Shown piece after piece: positions 36,061 to 44,464 of a DNA stretch of 64,000 nucleotides. The DNA lies in NCBI GenBank assembly GCA_023420115.1, contig JAEZWR010000002.1, forward strand, positions 1-64,000, written 5' to 3'. The translations under genes and the position numbers were made by a program. Position 1 is the stretch's first letter; each line of letters starts with the position of its first letter. Source of the DNA: Bacillota bacterium (GTDB lineage: Bacteria > Bacillota > Clostridia > Saccharofermentanales > Fastidiosipilaceae). The notes under the pieces are model-generated. The model had not been told where the DNA came from. It saw nothing but the letters and a program-made list of their open reading frames with translations, and did not search any database.

Positions 36061-37617
36061 TTAATCAATGATATTTTCATCTATTTGTTCAATCTCAGAA
36101 CTTTCTATTTCTTCAGAATAGAGTGGAAGAGTGGTTACTTTATTAATACCAGTTGGAACCTCACGCTCAGCAGCAATTAGCGTTTCACTTGTCTTGCTCG
36201 CATCGGCAGGATTGGTAAGTTCTTGAGTAGATGCAGCTGTACCAGGATTTTCCTTGCTATCAAACCAGTTAATATCGTACTCAGCCACAGGACTCCAAAG
36301 AAGCCATTCGTCGTATCCAGCCTGATAACAGGCGTTGAATTGAGCTCTCATTTGATCATAACCATATTCTATGTAACGGCCTTCTCCTAAATATGAGGCT
36401 GTAAAGGCTTGGAGGAAGGGTCTGATGTGAGCATAATAACTTTCACTTTCTTTTGTTAGAAGCTTCCTGCCAGCATTGAGTGCCTTGTTTACTATATCAA
36501 AAGGTTCCATATCTGGATAAGGGTAAGTTATTCCTTCGAGTCTAGTTCCAACACCATTTTGATTGATATTTCCAAAGTGGGATGGGTATACCATTGGTGA
36601 AATTGAATCTGCACCAGTTAGTCCCATGGTAGACCAGTCTTGTCCTATATTGATACCGTCAGTTGGAAATACCATAACAGTAGCGAAACAGTCTAGTCCG
36701 ACAGGAATTCCATACTGCTCTGTAACGACAGATCTGATTGTTTCGATGAATCTATTTATTGCCTCTGCTCTAGTTGGCATTTCATCAGATTCATATCCTT
36801 TTGGTGGACTTATATATACTTCCTGTCCAGTACTTGAGCTACCTGAGGGGAAGCGAACGTAGTCGAGTTGAATCTCATCTACACCGAAGCCGATAGCTTC
36901 GATACATACATCAAGAAGATATTGCCAGACCTCTTTTTCGTAGGGGGAAGTAAAGGGTTTATTATCTTCAGATGGCCAGAGTAAAATATTTCCATCTTGG
37001 TCTTTTAGACATAAGTCTGGTCTCTTAGTTGCCAGTGTAGCATCATTAAAACACACTACTCGGCCTATTACTCTAATTCCTTCGGCATGGAACATATCGA
37101 CAATACCTTTGATATCAACAGGATTTCCAGGAGTTGCCGCATCTATTTCCTTAGCAAGTGGTATTTTAGTTTGGTATGTAAATCCATAGTTCTCCTTGAT
37201 ATCCAAAACAACGGTGTTACATTCGGTCTGTTTGCATATTTCTATAGCTTCGGGCATATTTCTACCCCATGATATATAAAGCCCTTTGACCTTGAAATGT
37301 TCGTAATTAGAAGTTTTGGATATTCTGGGCAATGGACCAAAATAAGCTTCGAGCAGTTCTAATCTATCTCTATTACTTACACTCATAACCTGTGCGGGGT
37401 AAAGATTTTGAATAGAATCCTGTTCATTATCTCCATTTGGATTAATTTCAATAATATTATTTGCAGCGATATTATCATTCGGTTTTTGAAGAGAAAAATT
37501 AGGGCTGTCTATACTAACCTTACTGCAGGAAGCAAGAGGGAGTATAAATAGAATTAGCGCCGCTAAGATTATATGGAATTGAAATTTAATAGTGCGGTCT
37601 AAATTAGATTTTTTCAC
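36061..37617 (-). CDS. Lipoprotein with DUF4015-type (glycoside-hydrolase-like) TIM barrel
   Basis: 518 aa. The N terminus is a lipoprotein signal with a clear lipobox LASC (Cys about residue 31), a low-complexity linker, then a barrel domain (about 105-455). The barrel starts VKGLYISWGRNMPEAIEICK, with TVVLDIKENYGF, VIGRVVCFND and DEIQLDYVRFPSGS, which match the putative glycoside hydrolase family DUF4015. The conserved acidic residues in DEIQLDYVRFP are intact. A Ser/Thr/Glu tail follows. The activity of the family is not established as far as I know; a cell-wall or capsule hydrolase is plausible. The start is GTG with AGAGG about 10 nt upstream. It converges with the glycan operon. Confidence 0.82.
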   Translation of the reverse strand: MKKSNLDRTIKFQFHIILAALILFILPLASCSKVSIDSPNFSLQKPNDNIAANNIIEINPNGDNEQDSIQNLYPAQVMSVSNRDRLELLEAYFGPLPRISKTSNYEHFKVKGLYISWGRNMPEAIEICKQTECNTVVLDIKENYGFTYQTKIPLAKEIDAATPGNPVDIKGIVDMFHAEGIRVIGRVVCFNDATLATKRPDLCLKDQDGNILLWPSEDNKPFTSPYEKEVWQYLLDVCIEAIGFGVDEIQLDYVRFPSGSSSTGQEVYISPPKGYESDEMPTRAEAINRFIETIRSVVTEQYGIPVGLDCFATVMVFPTDGINIGQDWSTMGLTGADSISPMVYPSHFGNINQNGVGTRLEGITYPYPDMEPFDIVNKALNAGRKLLTKESESYYAHIRPFLQAFTASYLGEGRYIEYGYDQMRAQFNACYQAGYDEWLLWSPVAEYDINWFDSKENPGTAASTQELTNPADASKTSETLIAAEREVPTGINKVTTLPLYSEEIESSEIEQIDENIID

Positions 37618-37753
37618 TGAACATTGACCTCTGATATTAATTTATAAAGTTCACAAGCAAAATCAACTGCTTTCTATTTTGCACTTCTCCCACTGCAATG
37701 ACAATTAAATAAATATAAAATGGGAAATAGTTTACAAAATTGCTAAGTGAAAT

Positions 37754-39238
37754 TTATTTAAAAAAACGATTGATTATGCCCTGGGGAGCATCCTCGATAC
37801 TCTGCTTCTTGCCGGCTACCCAGTCATAGAAACGGCGGGAATAATCTTTTTCTAAATCATTTAAACTTAGTCTGACCGGCTGATTTTTGCGAAAAGCATC
37901 TAGTACTTGTCTAGCTAAAACGATAGGGAAATTGGGATTAGCTAAGTCCTCGTATGTATAATTTTCTTCCAAGAGCCTAGAAAAACTAGCATTGTCATAA
38001 TATATTACAAAATCGCTAATTGATGAGTGAGAAATAAGTACAAAGTCTTTAAATCTCAAAGCCAAAATATTTGAACCAAGCTCTGCGTGATCTAAGCAAG
38101 CATCAATATTTAATAAAAGAAATTTAAGCTTCTTATCGTGGCCGCTACAATGAAGGTAAAGGACATCAGATATGAGCCAAAGTTTGAAGGTGTTTAGGTT
38201 TCTGTCAGAGATAGAGTTAATAATATCGAGATGATCTCTATTACTAAAATATTTAGATCTTATTATTTTATACAAAGCTAGCTTCTCAATATTCTCTAGG
38301 CTCTCATCTTCAATGATTCTATCAATTATTTTTACCTGAGCGGCTGGAGGATATTCGTTAATATTATCTTGAAGAATTTCTTTGTTATCATAGATCGTTT
38401 CAATTTTACCTTCAGCAAAAATAGCAGCTTCTAATAGTAGGGTAAAAGGGCTAGTGTCGATGAGATTATATTTTTTATAAAAGCCCTCAATATTATTAAT
38501 TCTATCGTTAGATAGATCTTGGTAATATTTATCAATGAATGATTCAAGAAGCTGACGTTCATTTGTTTTGAAATTAGCAAAGTCAAGAATAGAATTTTGC
38601 ATAAATAAGGGTCTATTGCTTGAAGACTTATTTTCTTCTCCGATAAGACTATCGCACATTGAAGATAGAAGTTCTTGTAGGGCAGGATTTGGGAAGTAAA
38701 TTTGAAAGATTAAGAATGATATTTCGAAAAACTTGTAATTAATCCTATTCATTGCAATACGATTCAACCTATCAATTTCCTCATGATAAAGAGATAGAGA
38801 AAAAGCTGCGGGAATTAGAGCTAAATCGGAAAAGGGGATAGCATTAGCAAAAAAATCAAGGTTTGTTTCTTTGCATTCTGCAAGTGAATTAAGTAATTGC
38901 TCAATTTTGTCTCGTGAAAATATTAAAGATTCCTCATATGAAAATTTATGTGATGACCTAATTTTTTCTAGAGAATTATCAAGAATGGTAAAGTTATGAG
39001 CAGTTGATAATTTATCTGCTGGAGTAAGCGACAGTTCTTCTAGTTTATCATCAGTTTCTGTAACGCTTAAATCAGATTTTTCAAGATCAGCATTTAATTT
39101 GGAATTCTCTAATGAGATTGAAGTTTCTTTATCTTCGGCATATTCAGAAGAAAGGTTATTAGTAGAGTTGCTAGTATTTGTATCAGCTTGCGTAACCTTG
39201 TTATCGAATATAGACTTTGCAGATAATTTTGCACACAT
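37754..39238 (-). CDS. Unknown 494-aa soluble protein, possible EH-signature-like C terminus
   Basis: I do not recognise this protein with confidence. No signal peptide or membrane helix is seen. The first 85 residues are acidic and disordered-looking (Ser, Asn, Asp, Glu), the rest is alpha-helical in composition. Near residues 405-440 the pattern NILALRFKDFVLISHSSISD followed by FVIYYD recalls, from memory, the end of EH-signature domains (found in Zorya ZorC). However, the expected Glu is replaced, so this is weak. The ribosome site AAGGAG is 13 nt upstream of ATG. It follows the coiled-coil gene but behind a terminator, so it has its own promoter. Confidence 0.7.
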   Translation of the reverse strand: MCAKLSAKSIFDNKVTQADTNTSNSTNNLSSEYAEDKETSISLENSKLNADLEKSDLSVTETDDKLEELSLTPADKLSTAHNFTILDNSLEKIRSSHKFSYEESLIFSRDKIEQLLNSLAECKETNLDFFANAIPFSDLALIPAAFSLSLYHEEIDRLNRIAMNRINYKFFEISFLIFQIYFPNPALQELLSSMCDSLIGEENKSSSNRPLFMQNSILDFANFKTNERQLLESFIDKYYQDLSNDRINNIEGFYKKYNLIDTSPFTLLLEAAIFAEGKIETIYDNKEILQDNINEYPPAAQVKIIDRIIEDESLENIEKLALYKIIRSKYFSNRDHLDIINSISDRNLNTFKLWLISDVLYLHCSGHDKKLKFLLLNIDACLDHAELGSNILALRFKDFVLISHSSISDFVIYYDNASFSRLLEENYTYEDLANPNFPIVLARQVLDAFRKNQPVRLSLNDLEKDYSRRFYDWVAGKKQSIEDAPQGIINRFFK

Positions 39239-39370
39239 AGGATTAACTTAACTCCTTGAATTTCTAGACTTTAATTACTATATCTCATGACTTTAATATT
39301 AACTGATGAAAGAGAGTTCTATTAATAGGGCAATCATATTAAAGAGATAGATGAGTCGTAAAAATAAAAT

Positions 39371-39411
39371 AATAGTGGACATATCTACCTAAAAGAGAGT
39401 CGTCCACTATT
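39371..39411 (-). terminator. Terminator of the coiled-coil membrane-protein gene
   Basis: AATAGTGGAC (39371-39380) and GTCCACTATT (39402-39411) form a perfect 10-bp stem. Read on the minus strand it is followed by a T-rich tail, directly after the stop at 39419. Confidence 0.8.
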
Positions 39412-39418
39412 TTAGAAA

Positions 39419-41281
39419 TTAAAGTCTTTCTTTTAATTGCGATTGAGACAAGCTATTCGCAATTCTATTGGCACTATCAGACAACTCACTACTACTTGAT
39501 GATAGACGTAGGGCAATTTCACTTACGGCCTTTTCGAAACTATCCATAGCCTCTGTTACAGACTTTATCATTTGCTCGGAGAAAATTGAAATAGAATTCT
39601 CTAGTTTGGCATTTAATTCTTTGATGCTTTCGTCAATTTCGTTGGATTCTTGTCCTAGACGTTCGGCACTTCTATTCATTTCGAGTGACAGTCTACGGAT
39701 ATCTCCAACCATTGCTGCACTACCTTCACCAAGCTGTTCAAGCAAATGGACTAATTGTTTATTACCAGCTTGTAGATTGTTAACATGTTTCCTTAGTTCT
39801 TCATCTACGCCCATTGTTCCAGCATTGAGTTTCTCTTCGAATTGAGCCATTATAAGGGCAAGTTTATCGGAGAAACTATCTGTGTGTAGTTTAAGTGATG
39901 TACTTAAACTATCGGATTGAGCATTGAGTCCTTCAAGGAGTAGAGAGTGTTGTTGATTAAGATTTTCCAGTAATTCTTCATTGCGTTTACCAAACTCCGT
40001 AGATAGTTCAGAACTGAGACCTTTGAGATCGTTACTGAGAATTTCTACGTTCTTACTACTTTCACTATTGAGCGTACTAATATTGGAACTGAGGGTCTTG
40101 AGATTGTCTGACAGATTGTCAACCTGACCGCTATATAGAGATGTCATTTTTTGACATTCATCGCTCAATCTATTTATCGCTTCATTACTAAGCTTCATAT
40201 CATTTTCAAAGTTGCGTCGAGATTCAAGCAAGCTAGAAAGCACTCCCGCGGTCTGCTCCTGAACAGAATAACTATCCTCTCTGGCTTGTTTGAGAGCTTC
40301 CATAGCAACATCAAAAGAAGCAGAAGTGTTATGCAATTCTTCAACTAAATGATCGGTTTCAAGAAAAAGTGGTGTTAGTTCGTGATTTAGTTTGGCACCA
40401 AGCTGCTGAGTGAAAATGCCCGCTAATTCACTCATACCTTTCTCTTGGCGCTCTTGAAGCTGTTCTGTTAGTGAACTTAAATTTTTTGCAGATTCTTTGA
40501 TTGAGGGAGCAATATCATTTTCCATAACATGCTTGACATTATTAGCAATTCTGTCAGCTAGGTCATTTCTAGCAAGTCCCTGAACGATCTCGCTTAAATT
40601 ACTAACAGATTCTGCCATTTCTCTATCGTACTGGACAAATGAGTCAATTAATACTGCAGTTCCAGCCAATTCTTCAAAGATTGGTAAGCGTCTGGATATC
40701 GTTTCAGCAAGATAATTCATGCTTCTAGTAAGCTCACTTCTTTGGCGTTGATTGGCAAAAAATAGGAGTAGAGATAATAGCAAGCCGATACATACAGGTA
40801 ATGCTGCTAAATTTAATATTGCTGTTCGATCGCCATCAAATAGTGAAAAACCGGCTAACCAGAAGAGTGCAGAAGCAAGTAAGGATAGAGTGAATATTTG
40901 GATTGGAATTTCGACACTTAGAGCTGTGAACTCACTTCTTGTTAGAAGATTGTCCAAAGTAAATAGTTTATGTGGGTCTGAAATCCATTTGCCCTGATAA
41001 ATTCTTGCTGAATCATCAACAATGCGGTCCGCCGCCGTACTCAAAAGATCAAATTCAGACATATTCAGAGAATTTTGTACGGATTCAAGATTTGCTATAT
41101 CGCATCTATCAAGTTCGGAGATTGATTGCGAGGCATTAAGCAAAGCGGAGTTTCTTTTCTCAAATAAATTCTTGTTACTGAAAAGAAAATATATGCCTGC
41201 AGAAAATACTAATATAGATACAATAATTAATAGAATCCAAAATATACTGGTCTGTAGCATAGCTGCTATTAAATAAAACAT
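39419..41281 (-). CDS. Membrane protein with three TM helices and a very long helical tail
   Basis: 620 aa. One N-terminal membrane helix (about residues 13-34), a cytoplasmic-like segment of about 90 residues, then a helix pair (about 125-147 and 155-176). A tail of about 440 residues follows, rich in Ser, Leu, Glu, Asn and Gln with heptad-like spacing and many repeats of the type LSSNISTLNSES. This layout (1 + 2 helices, then a long tail) resembles ZorA/MotA-ExbB-like proteins and some methyl-accepting proteins. No ZorB/OmpA partner, HAMP or receptor signalling tip is seen. GGAGG lies 4 nt upstream of ATG. Function unknown. Confidence 0.85.
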   Translation of the reverse strand: MFYLIAAMLQTSIFWILLIIVSILVFSAGIYFLFSNKNLFEKRNSALLNASQSISELDRCDIANLESVQNSLNMSEFDLLSTAADRIVDDSARIYQGKWISDPHKLFTLDNLLTRSEFTALSVEIPIQIFTLSLLASALFWLAGFSLFDGDRTAILNLAALPVCIGLLLSLLLFFANQRQRSELTRSMNYLAETISRRLPIFEELAGTAVLIDSFVQYDREMAESVSNLSEIVQGLARNDLADRIANNVKHVMENDIAPSIKESAKNLSSLTEQLQERQEKGMSELAGIFTQQLGAKLNHELTPLFLETDHLVEELHNTSASFDVAMEALKQAREDSYSVQEQTAGVLSSLLESRRNFENDMKLSNEAINRLSDECQKMTSLYSGQVDNLSDNLKTLSSNISTLNSESSKNVEILSNDLKGLSSELSTEFGKRNEELLENLNQQHSLLLEGLNAQSDSLSTSLKLHTDSFSDKLALIMAQFEEKLNAGTMGVDEELRKHVNNLQAGNKQLVHLLEQLGEGSAAMVGDIRRLSLEMNRSAERLGQESNEIDESIKELNAKLENSISIFSEQMIKSVTEAMDSFEKAVSEIALRLSSSSSELSDSANRIANSLSQSQLKERL

Positions 41282-41359
41282 AGAACCTCCGATGTCTTAC
41301 ATAATGTAATTTGACAAAGTATAAGTAATGATATCATTTTCGCCTGTAAAAGTTTAGTA

Positions 41360-41620
41360 TTATTGATGAATTATAAGCAAAAAAGAAATTTTATATTTCT
41401 TTGGGGCTTTTAGCTCGGTCAGGGTATTTTCTGCTGTTATATTAGATACAGTATAAACTCCATTTGCTTCGTCTACTGCCTTTACTTTTATGGGGGTGGA
41501 TTCTGCAAAAGTTACGCCTGTTCTTAATTCGAAGATTACTTCATCGTCTATTATGCATTGTGTGTCCTGGTCTATTTTATAAACTCTAATGCCAGCAGAC
41601 CTGTCTTGTTCATTTGTCAT
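41360..41620 (-). CDS. Small acidic hypothetical protein (86 aa)
   Basis: A soluble 86-aa frame with beta-strand-like alternation (IRVYKIDQDTQCIIDDEVIFELRTG and IKVKAVDEANGVYTVSN). It looks like a genuine protein rather than random translation, and no gene overlaps it on the other strand. The ATG at 41620 has no good ribosome site. It lies 78 nt upstream of the coiled-coil gene in the same direction and may be its operon partner. No family recognised. Confidence 0.5.
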   Translation of the reverse strand: MTNEQDRSAGIRVYKIDQDTQCIIDDEVIFELRTGVTFAESTPIKVKAVDEANGVYTVSNITAENTLTELKAPKKYKISFLLIIHQ

Positions 41621-41820
41621 TACGATTTGGGATAGGTTTCCAGTGCTAGAAAATTGCTTATATTATTATAAGTGTAATATGCAAAATTCTATTTTCAATG
41701 TAAATAATTTCCTATGAAAACTATATTAGTAGCTATCTTAGACAACTTAATGTTACTTAATTACTCAGTGCTTTATTGATTATTCTTATCAAATTAAAAT
41801 ATAATAAGGAGTCAAAATTT

Positions 41821-41925
41821 GTGTTCAATACGCGAGAGTGCTTTTTATTTAAACTTTTATTTGAATTAATATTTATTAGCGCTATTAGCACTCTATTTAC
41901 ATGGAGGTTAAATGAGTTTAACTAA
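41821..41925 (+). CDS. Candidate 34-aa upstream ORF overlapping the prfC start
   Basis: AAGGAG (41806-41811) stands 9 nt before a GTG that opens a 34-codon frame, MFNTRECFLFKLL and onward, hydrophobic in the middle. It ends at TAA 41923-41925, 14 nt inside prfC in another frame. The prfC ribosome site and start lie within it, which would allow translational coupling. The arms AGAGTGCT (41835-41842) and AGCACTCT (41887-41894) inside it can pair. No homologue known; it could be chance. Confidence 0.35.
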   Translation: MFNTRECFLFKLLFELIFISAISTLFTWRLNEFN

Positions 41926-43513
41926 ACTACAGCAGGAAGTTCATAGAAGAAGAACTTTTGCTATTATTTCTCACCCTGATGCAGGTAAGACCACTATGAC
42001 TGAGAAACTTCTTCTTTATGGGGGAGCAATACGTTCAGCAGGTGCGGTCAAAGCCCGCAAGGCAGCTATGCATGCCACTAGTGACTGGATGGAGATTGAG
42101 AAACAGCGTGGTATCTCTGTTACAAGTTCAGTTATGCAATTTGAATATGATGGCTATTGTGTGAATATACTAGATACGCCAGGTCACCAAGACTTCTCAG
42201 AGGATACATATAGAACACTTTGTGCTGCTGATGCTGCCGTTATGATGATTGACGGAGCTAGGGGCGTTGAGCAACAGACAATAAAGTTGTTTGAGGTTTG
42301 TCATATGCGGGGGATACCGATATTCACTTTTGTTAATAAAATGGATAGAGTATCCAAGTCTCCTTTTGATTTGATGGATGAGATAGAAAAGGTATTGGGG
42401 ATAAGGTCATGTCCTATGAATTGGCCTATCGGAATACATGGTGATTTTAAAGGCGTTTATGATAGACAAAAAGAGTCAATAGAACTCTTTGATAGAGAAG
42501 GCTCTGACCATGGAGCGCAGAGAGTATCCGTTGTAGAGACTTCTTTGGATGAGAACCTTGAGAAACATATAGGTCAGCCGTATGCAGATGATTTAATTAA
42601 TGATATTGAACTTCTAGACATTGCAGGAGATAATTTCAATAAGGAGCTTTTTTTAGAAGGTAAAATAACGCCTGTATTTTTTGGATCTGCACTGACGAAT
42701 TTTGGTGTTGAGTCATTTTTAAGATATTTTTTGGATCTTGCTCCAGCTCCAGGGGTAAGGAAATGTGATGAGGGTTTTGTTGATCCTATTAGTGAGGATT
42801 TTTCTGCTTTTGTTTTTAAAATTCAGGCTAATATGAATCCAGCGCACCGAGATCGCTTAGCTTTTATGCGAATATGTTCTGGAACTTTTGACAAAAATAT
42901 GGAAGTTACTCTCCTTCGTGATAAAAAGAAGATTCGTCTTACACAGCCTCAGCAATTTATGGCACAAGAACATAAGATAGTTGAGCAAGCCTATCCAGGA
43001 GATATTATCGGCTTGTTTGATCCAGGTATTTTCAGGATAGGGGATTGTTTATACACTGGAAGCAGTAAGCAATTTTCTGATATTCCTATTTTCCCTCCAG
43101 AACATTTTGCGAGAATAGAAGCAAAGGATTCTATGAAACGTAAGCAGTTTGTGCGGGGAATGGAGGAGCTTAGTCAAGAGGGGGCTGCTCAACTTTATAA
43201 ACAAGTGGGAATAGGAACTGAAACATATACGGTAGGTGTTGTTGGTATTTTGCAATTAGATGTTTTAGTCCATAGGCTGGAGAATGAGTACAAGGCAAAG
43301 GTTATAAGAACACCTCTTCCTTATCGTTTCGCTCGGTGGATAGAATTTGAAGATGGAAAGGAAGTTAATCCTGAAGATTTGACTATTTCATCAACATCAA
43401 TGCTAGTGAGAGATAGGTATGAAAGACCAGTTCTCTTGTTTGAATCGTCGTGGGCTATTCAATGGGCACTCGAACGCAATGAGGGTTTGATACTTAAGAA
43501 TATTCATGAATAG
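41912..43513 (+). CDS. prfC: Peptide chain release factor 3
   Basis: RF3 is a translational GTPase that recycles RF1/RF2 after termination. 533 aa, normal length. G motifs are SHPDAGKTT (G1), the ISVTSS switch I region, DTPGHQDFSEDTYR (G3) and FVNKMDR (G4). Domain II and III motifs MNPAHRDRLAFMRICSG and GVVGILQLDVL follow. ATG is preceded by GGAGG at a spacing of 4. A short overlapping upstream frame may affect its expression. RF3 is not universal in Clostridia, so its presence is informative. Confidence 0.97.
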   Translation: MSLTKLQQEVHRRRTFAIISHPDAGKTTMTEKLLLYGGAIRSAGAVKARKAAMHATSDWMEIEKQRGISVTSSVMQFEYDGYCVNILDTPGHQDFSEDTYRTLCAADAAVMMIDGARGVEQQTIKLFEVCHMRGIPIFTFVNKMDRVSKSPFDLMDEIEKVLGIRSCPMNWPIGIHGDFKGVYDRQKESIELFDREGSDHGAQRVSVVETSLDENLEKHIGQPYADDLINDIELLDIAGDNFNKELFLEGKITPVFFGSALTNFGVESFLRYFLDLAPAPGVRKCDEGFVDPISEDFSAFVFKIQANMNPAHRDRLAFMRICSGTFDKNMEVTLLRDKKKIRLTQPQQFMAQEHKIVEQAYPGDIIGLFDPGIFRIGDCLYTGSSKQFSDIPIFPPEHFARIEAKDSMKRKQFVRGMEELSQEGAAQLYKQVGIGTETYTVGVVGILQLDVLVHRLENEYKAKVIRTPLPYRFARWIEFEDGKEVNPEDLTISSTSMLVRDRYERPVLLFESSWAIQWALERNEGLILKNIHE

Positions 43514-43602
43514 GTAGAGATTTAATATATAGATAAGCAGTAGAAAAAATATAAATAATAAAATGATAAAAGTATTATTAGTATATAAGGAGATGAATTT
43601 AT

Positions 43603-44337
43603 ATGTCCGGTCATTCAAAATGGAATAATATCAAGAGAAGAAAAGAAGCAGTTGATGCAAAAAAGGGTGCTATCTTTACCAAGATAGGTAGAGAGATAGC
43701 AGTTGCTGTAAAAGAGGGTGGGGCAGACCCAGAAACAAATCGAAAGTTAAAAGATATTATTGCCAAGGCAAAGTCCAATAATATGCCAAATGATAATATT
43801 AATCGCAGTATTCAGAGAGCTGTTGGGGGAAATGACGGCAAGAATTATGAGGAGATAACATACGAAGGCTATGGTCCATCTGGGATTGCAGTAATAGTCA
43901 GATGCTTGACAGATAATAGAAATCGTACAGCTGGAGATGTAAGACACATATTTGACAAAAGAGGTGGAAATTTAGGAACCAGTGGCTGTGTTTCTTTTAT
44001 GTTTAGTTCTGCTGGACAAATTTTTGTAAGTGGAGACAATATAGACGAAGATGAACTTATGATGAGTGCTCTTGAGGCTGGTGCCGATGACGTAAAACCC
44101 GAGGGTGAAAATGAAGAGGGTGAGATGATGTATCAGATTCTATGTTCTCCTGAAAACTTTGCAAGTCTTAGAGAAACGCTTGAAGCTTCTTATACGATAG
44201 AGGATGCCGAAGTAACTATGTTGCCTGATACTTATGTATCAGTTGATGATGAAACAAGAGAAAGATTTGAAAAAATGATAGATGCTCTTGAGGAACATGA
44301 TGATGTCCAAGATGTGTACCATAATATGGAAGACTAA
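43603..44337 (+). CDS. yebC: YebC/PmpR-family protein
   Basis: 244 aa with the hallmark start MSGHSKWNNIKRRKEAVDAKKG and blocks NMPNDNINRSIQRAVG, YEGYGPSGIAVIVRCLTDNRNRTA and DLRHIFxKxGGNLG-like text near residue 110. YebC proteins bind DNA as regulators in some species; related proteins have been reported to help ribosomes with difficult peptide sequences. AAGGAG lies about 10 nt upstream of ATG. It lies downstream of prfC (90 nt) and ends at a strong terminator, so the two may form a translation-quality operon. Confidence 0.96.
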   Translation: MSGHSKWNNIKRRKEAVDAKKGAIFTKIGREIAVAVKEGGADPETNRKLKDIIAKAKSNNMPNDNINRSIQRAVGGNDGKNYEEITYEGYGPSGIAVIVRCLTDNRNRTAGDVRHIFDKRGGNLGTSGCVSFMFSSAGQIFVSGDNIDEDELMMSALEAGADDVKPEGENEEGEMMYQILCSPENFASLRETLEASYTIEDAEVTMLPDTYVSVDDETRERFEKMIDALEEHDDVQDVYHNMED

Positions 44338-44365
44338 ATTCTTAGTTGAAGTATAGATAATTGGC

Positions 44366-44391
44366 AAAAGCACTCGCGTGAGTGCTTTTTT
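44366..44391 (+). terminator. yebC terminator
   Basis: AAAAGCACTC (44366-44375) and GAGTGCTTTT (44380-44389) form a perfect stem with a GCGT loop, then more T. Confidence 0.95.
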
Positions 44392-44464
44392 ATTTCATAT
44401 AAAGACTTTTTATTATTATGAATGGATATTAAAATATAAGTAATTTAAAAAGTTGGGAGGAGCG

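Noticed and set aside
41835..41894. CIRCE-like half sites (GAGTGC and TTAGCACTC) before prfC
   Set aside because: CIRCE is TTAGCACTC-N9-GAGTGCTAA. Here the halves are in reverse order and 44 nt apart, and prfC is not a heat-shock gene.
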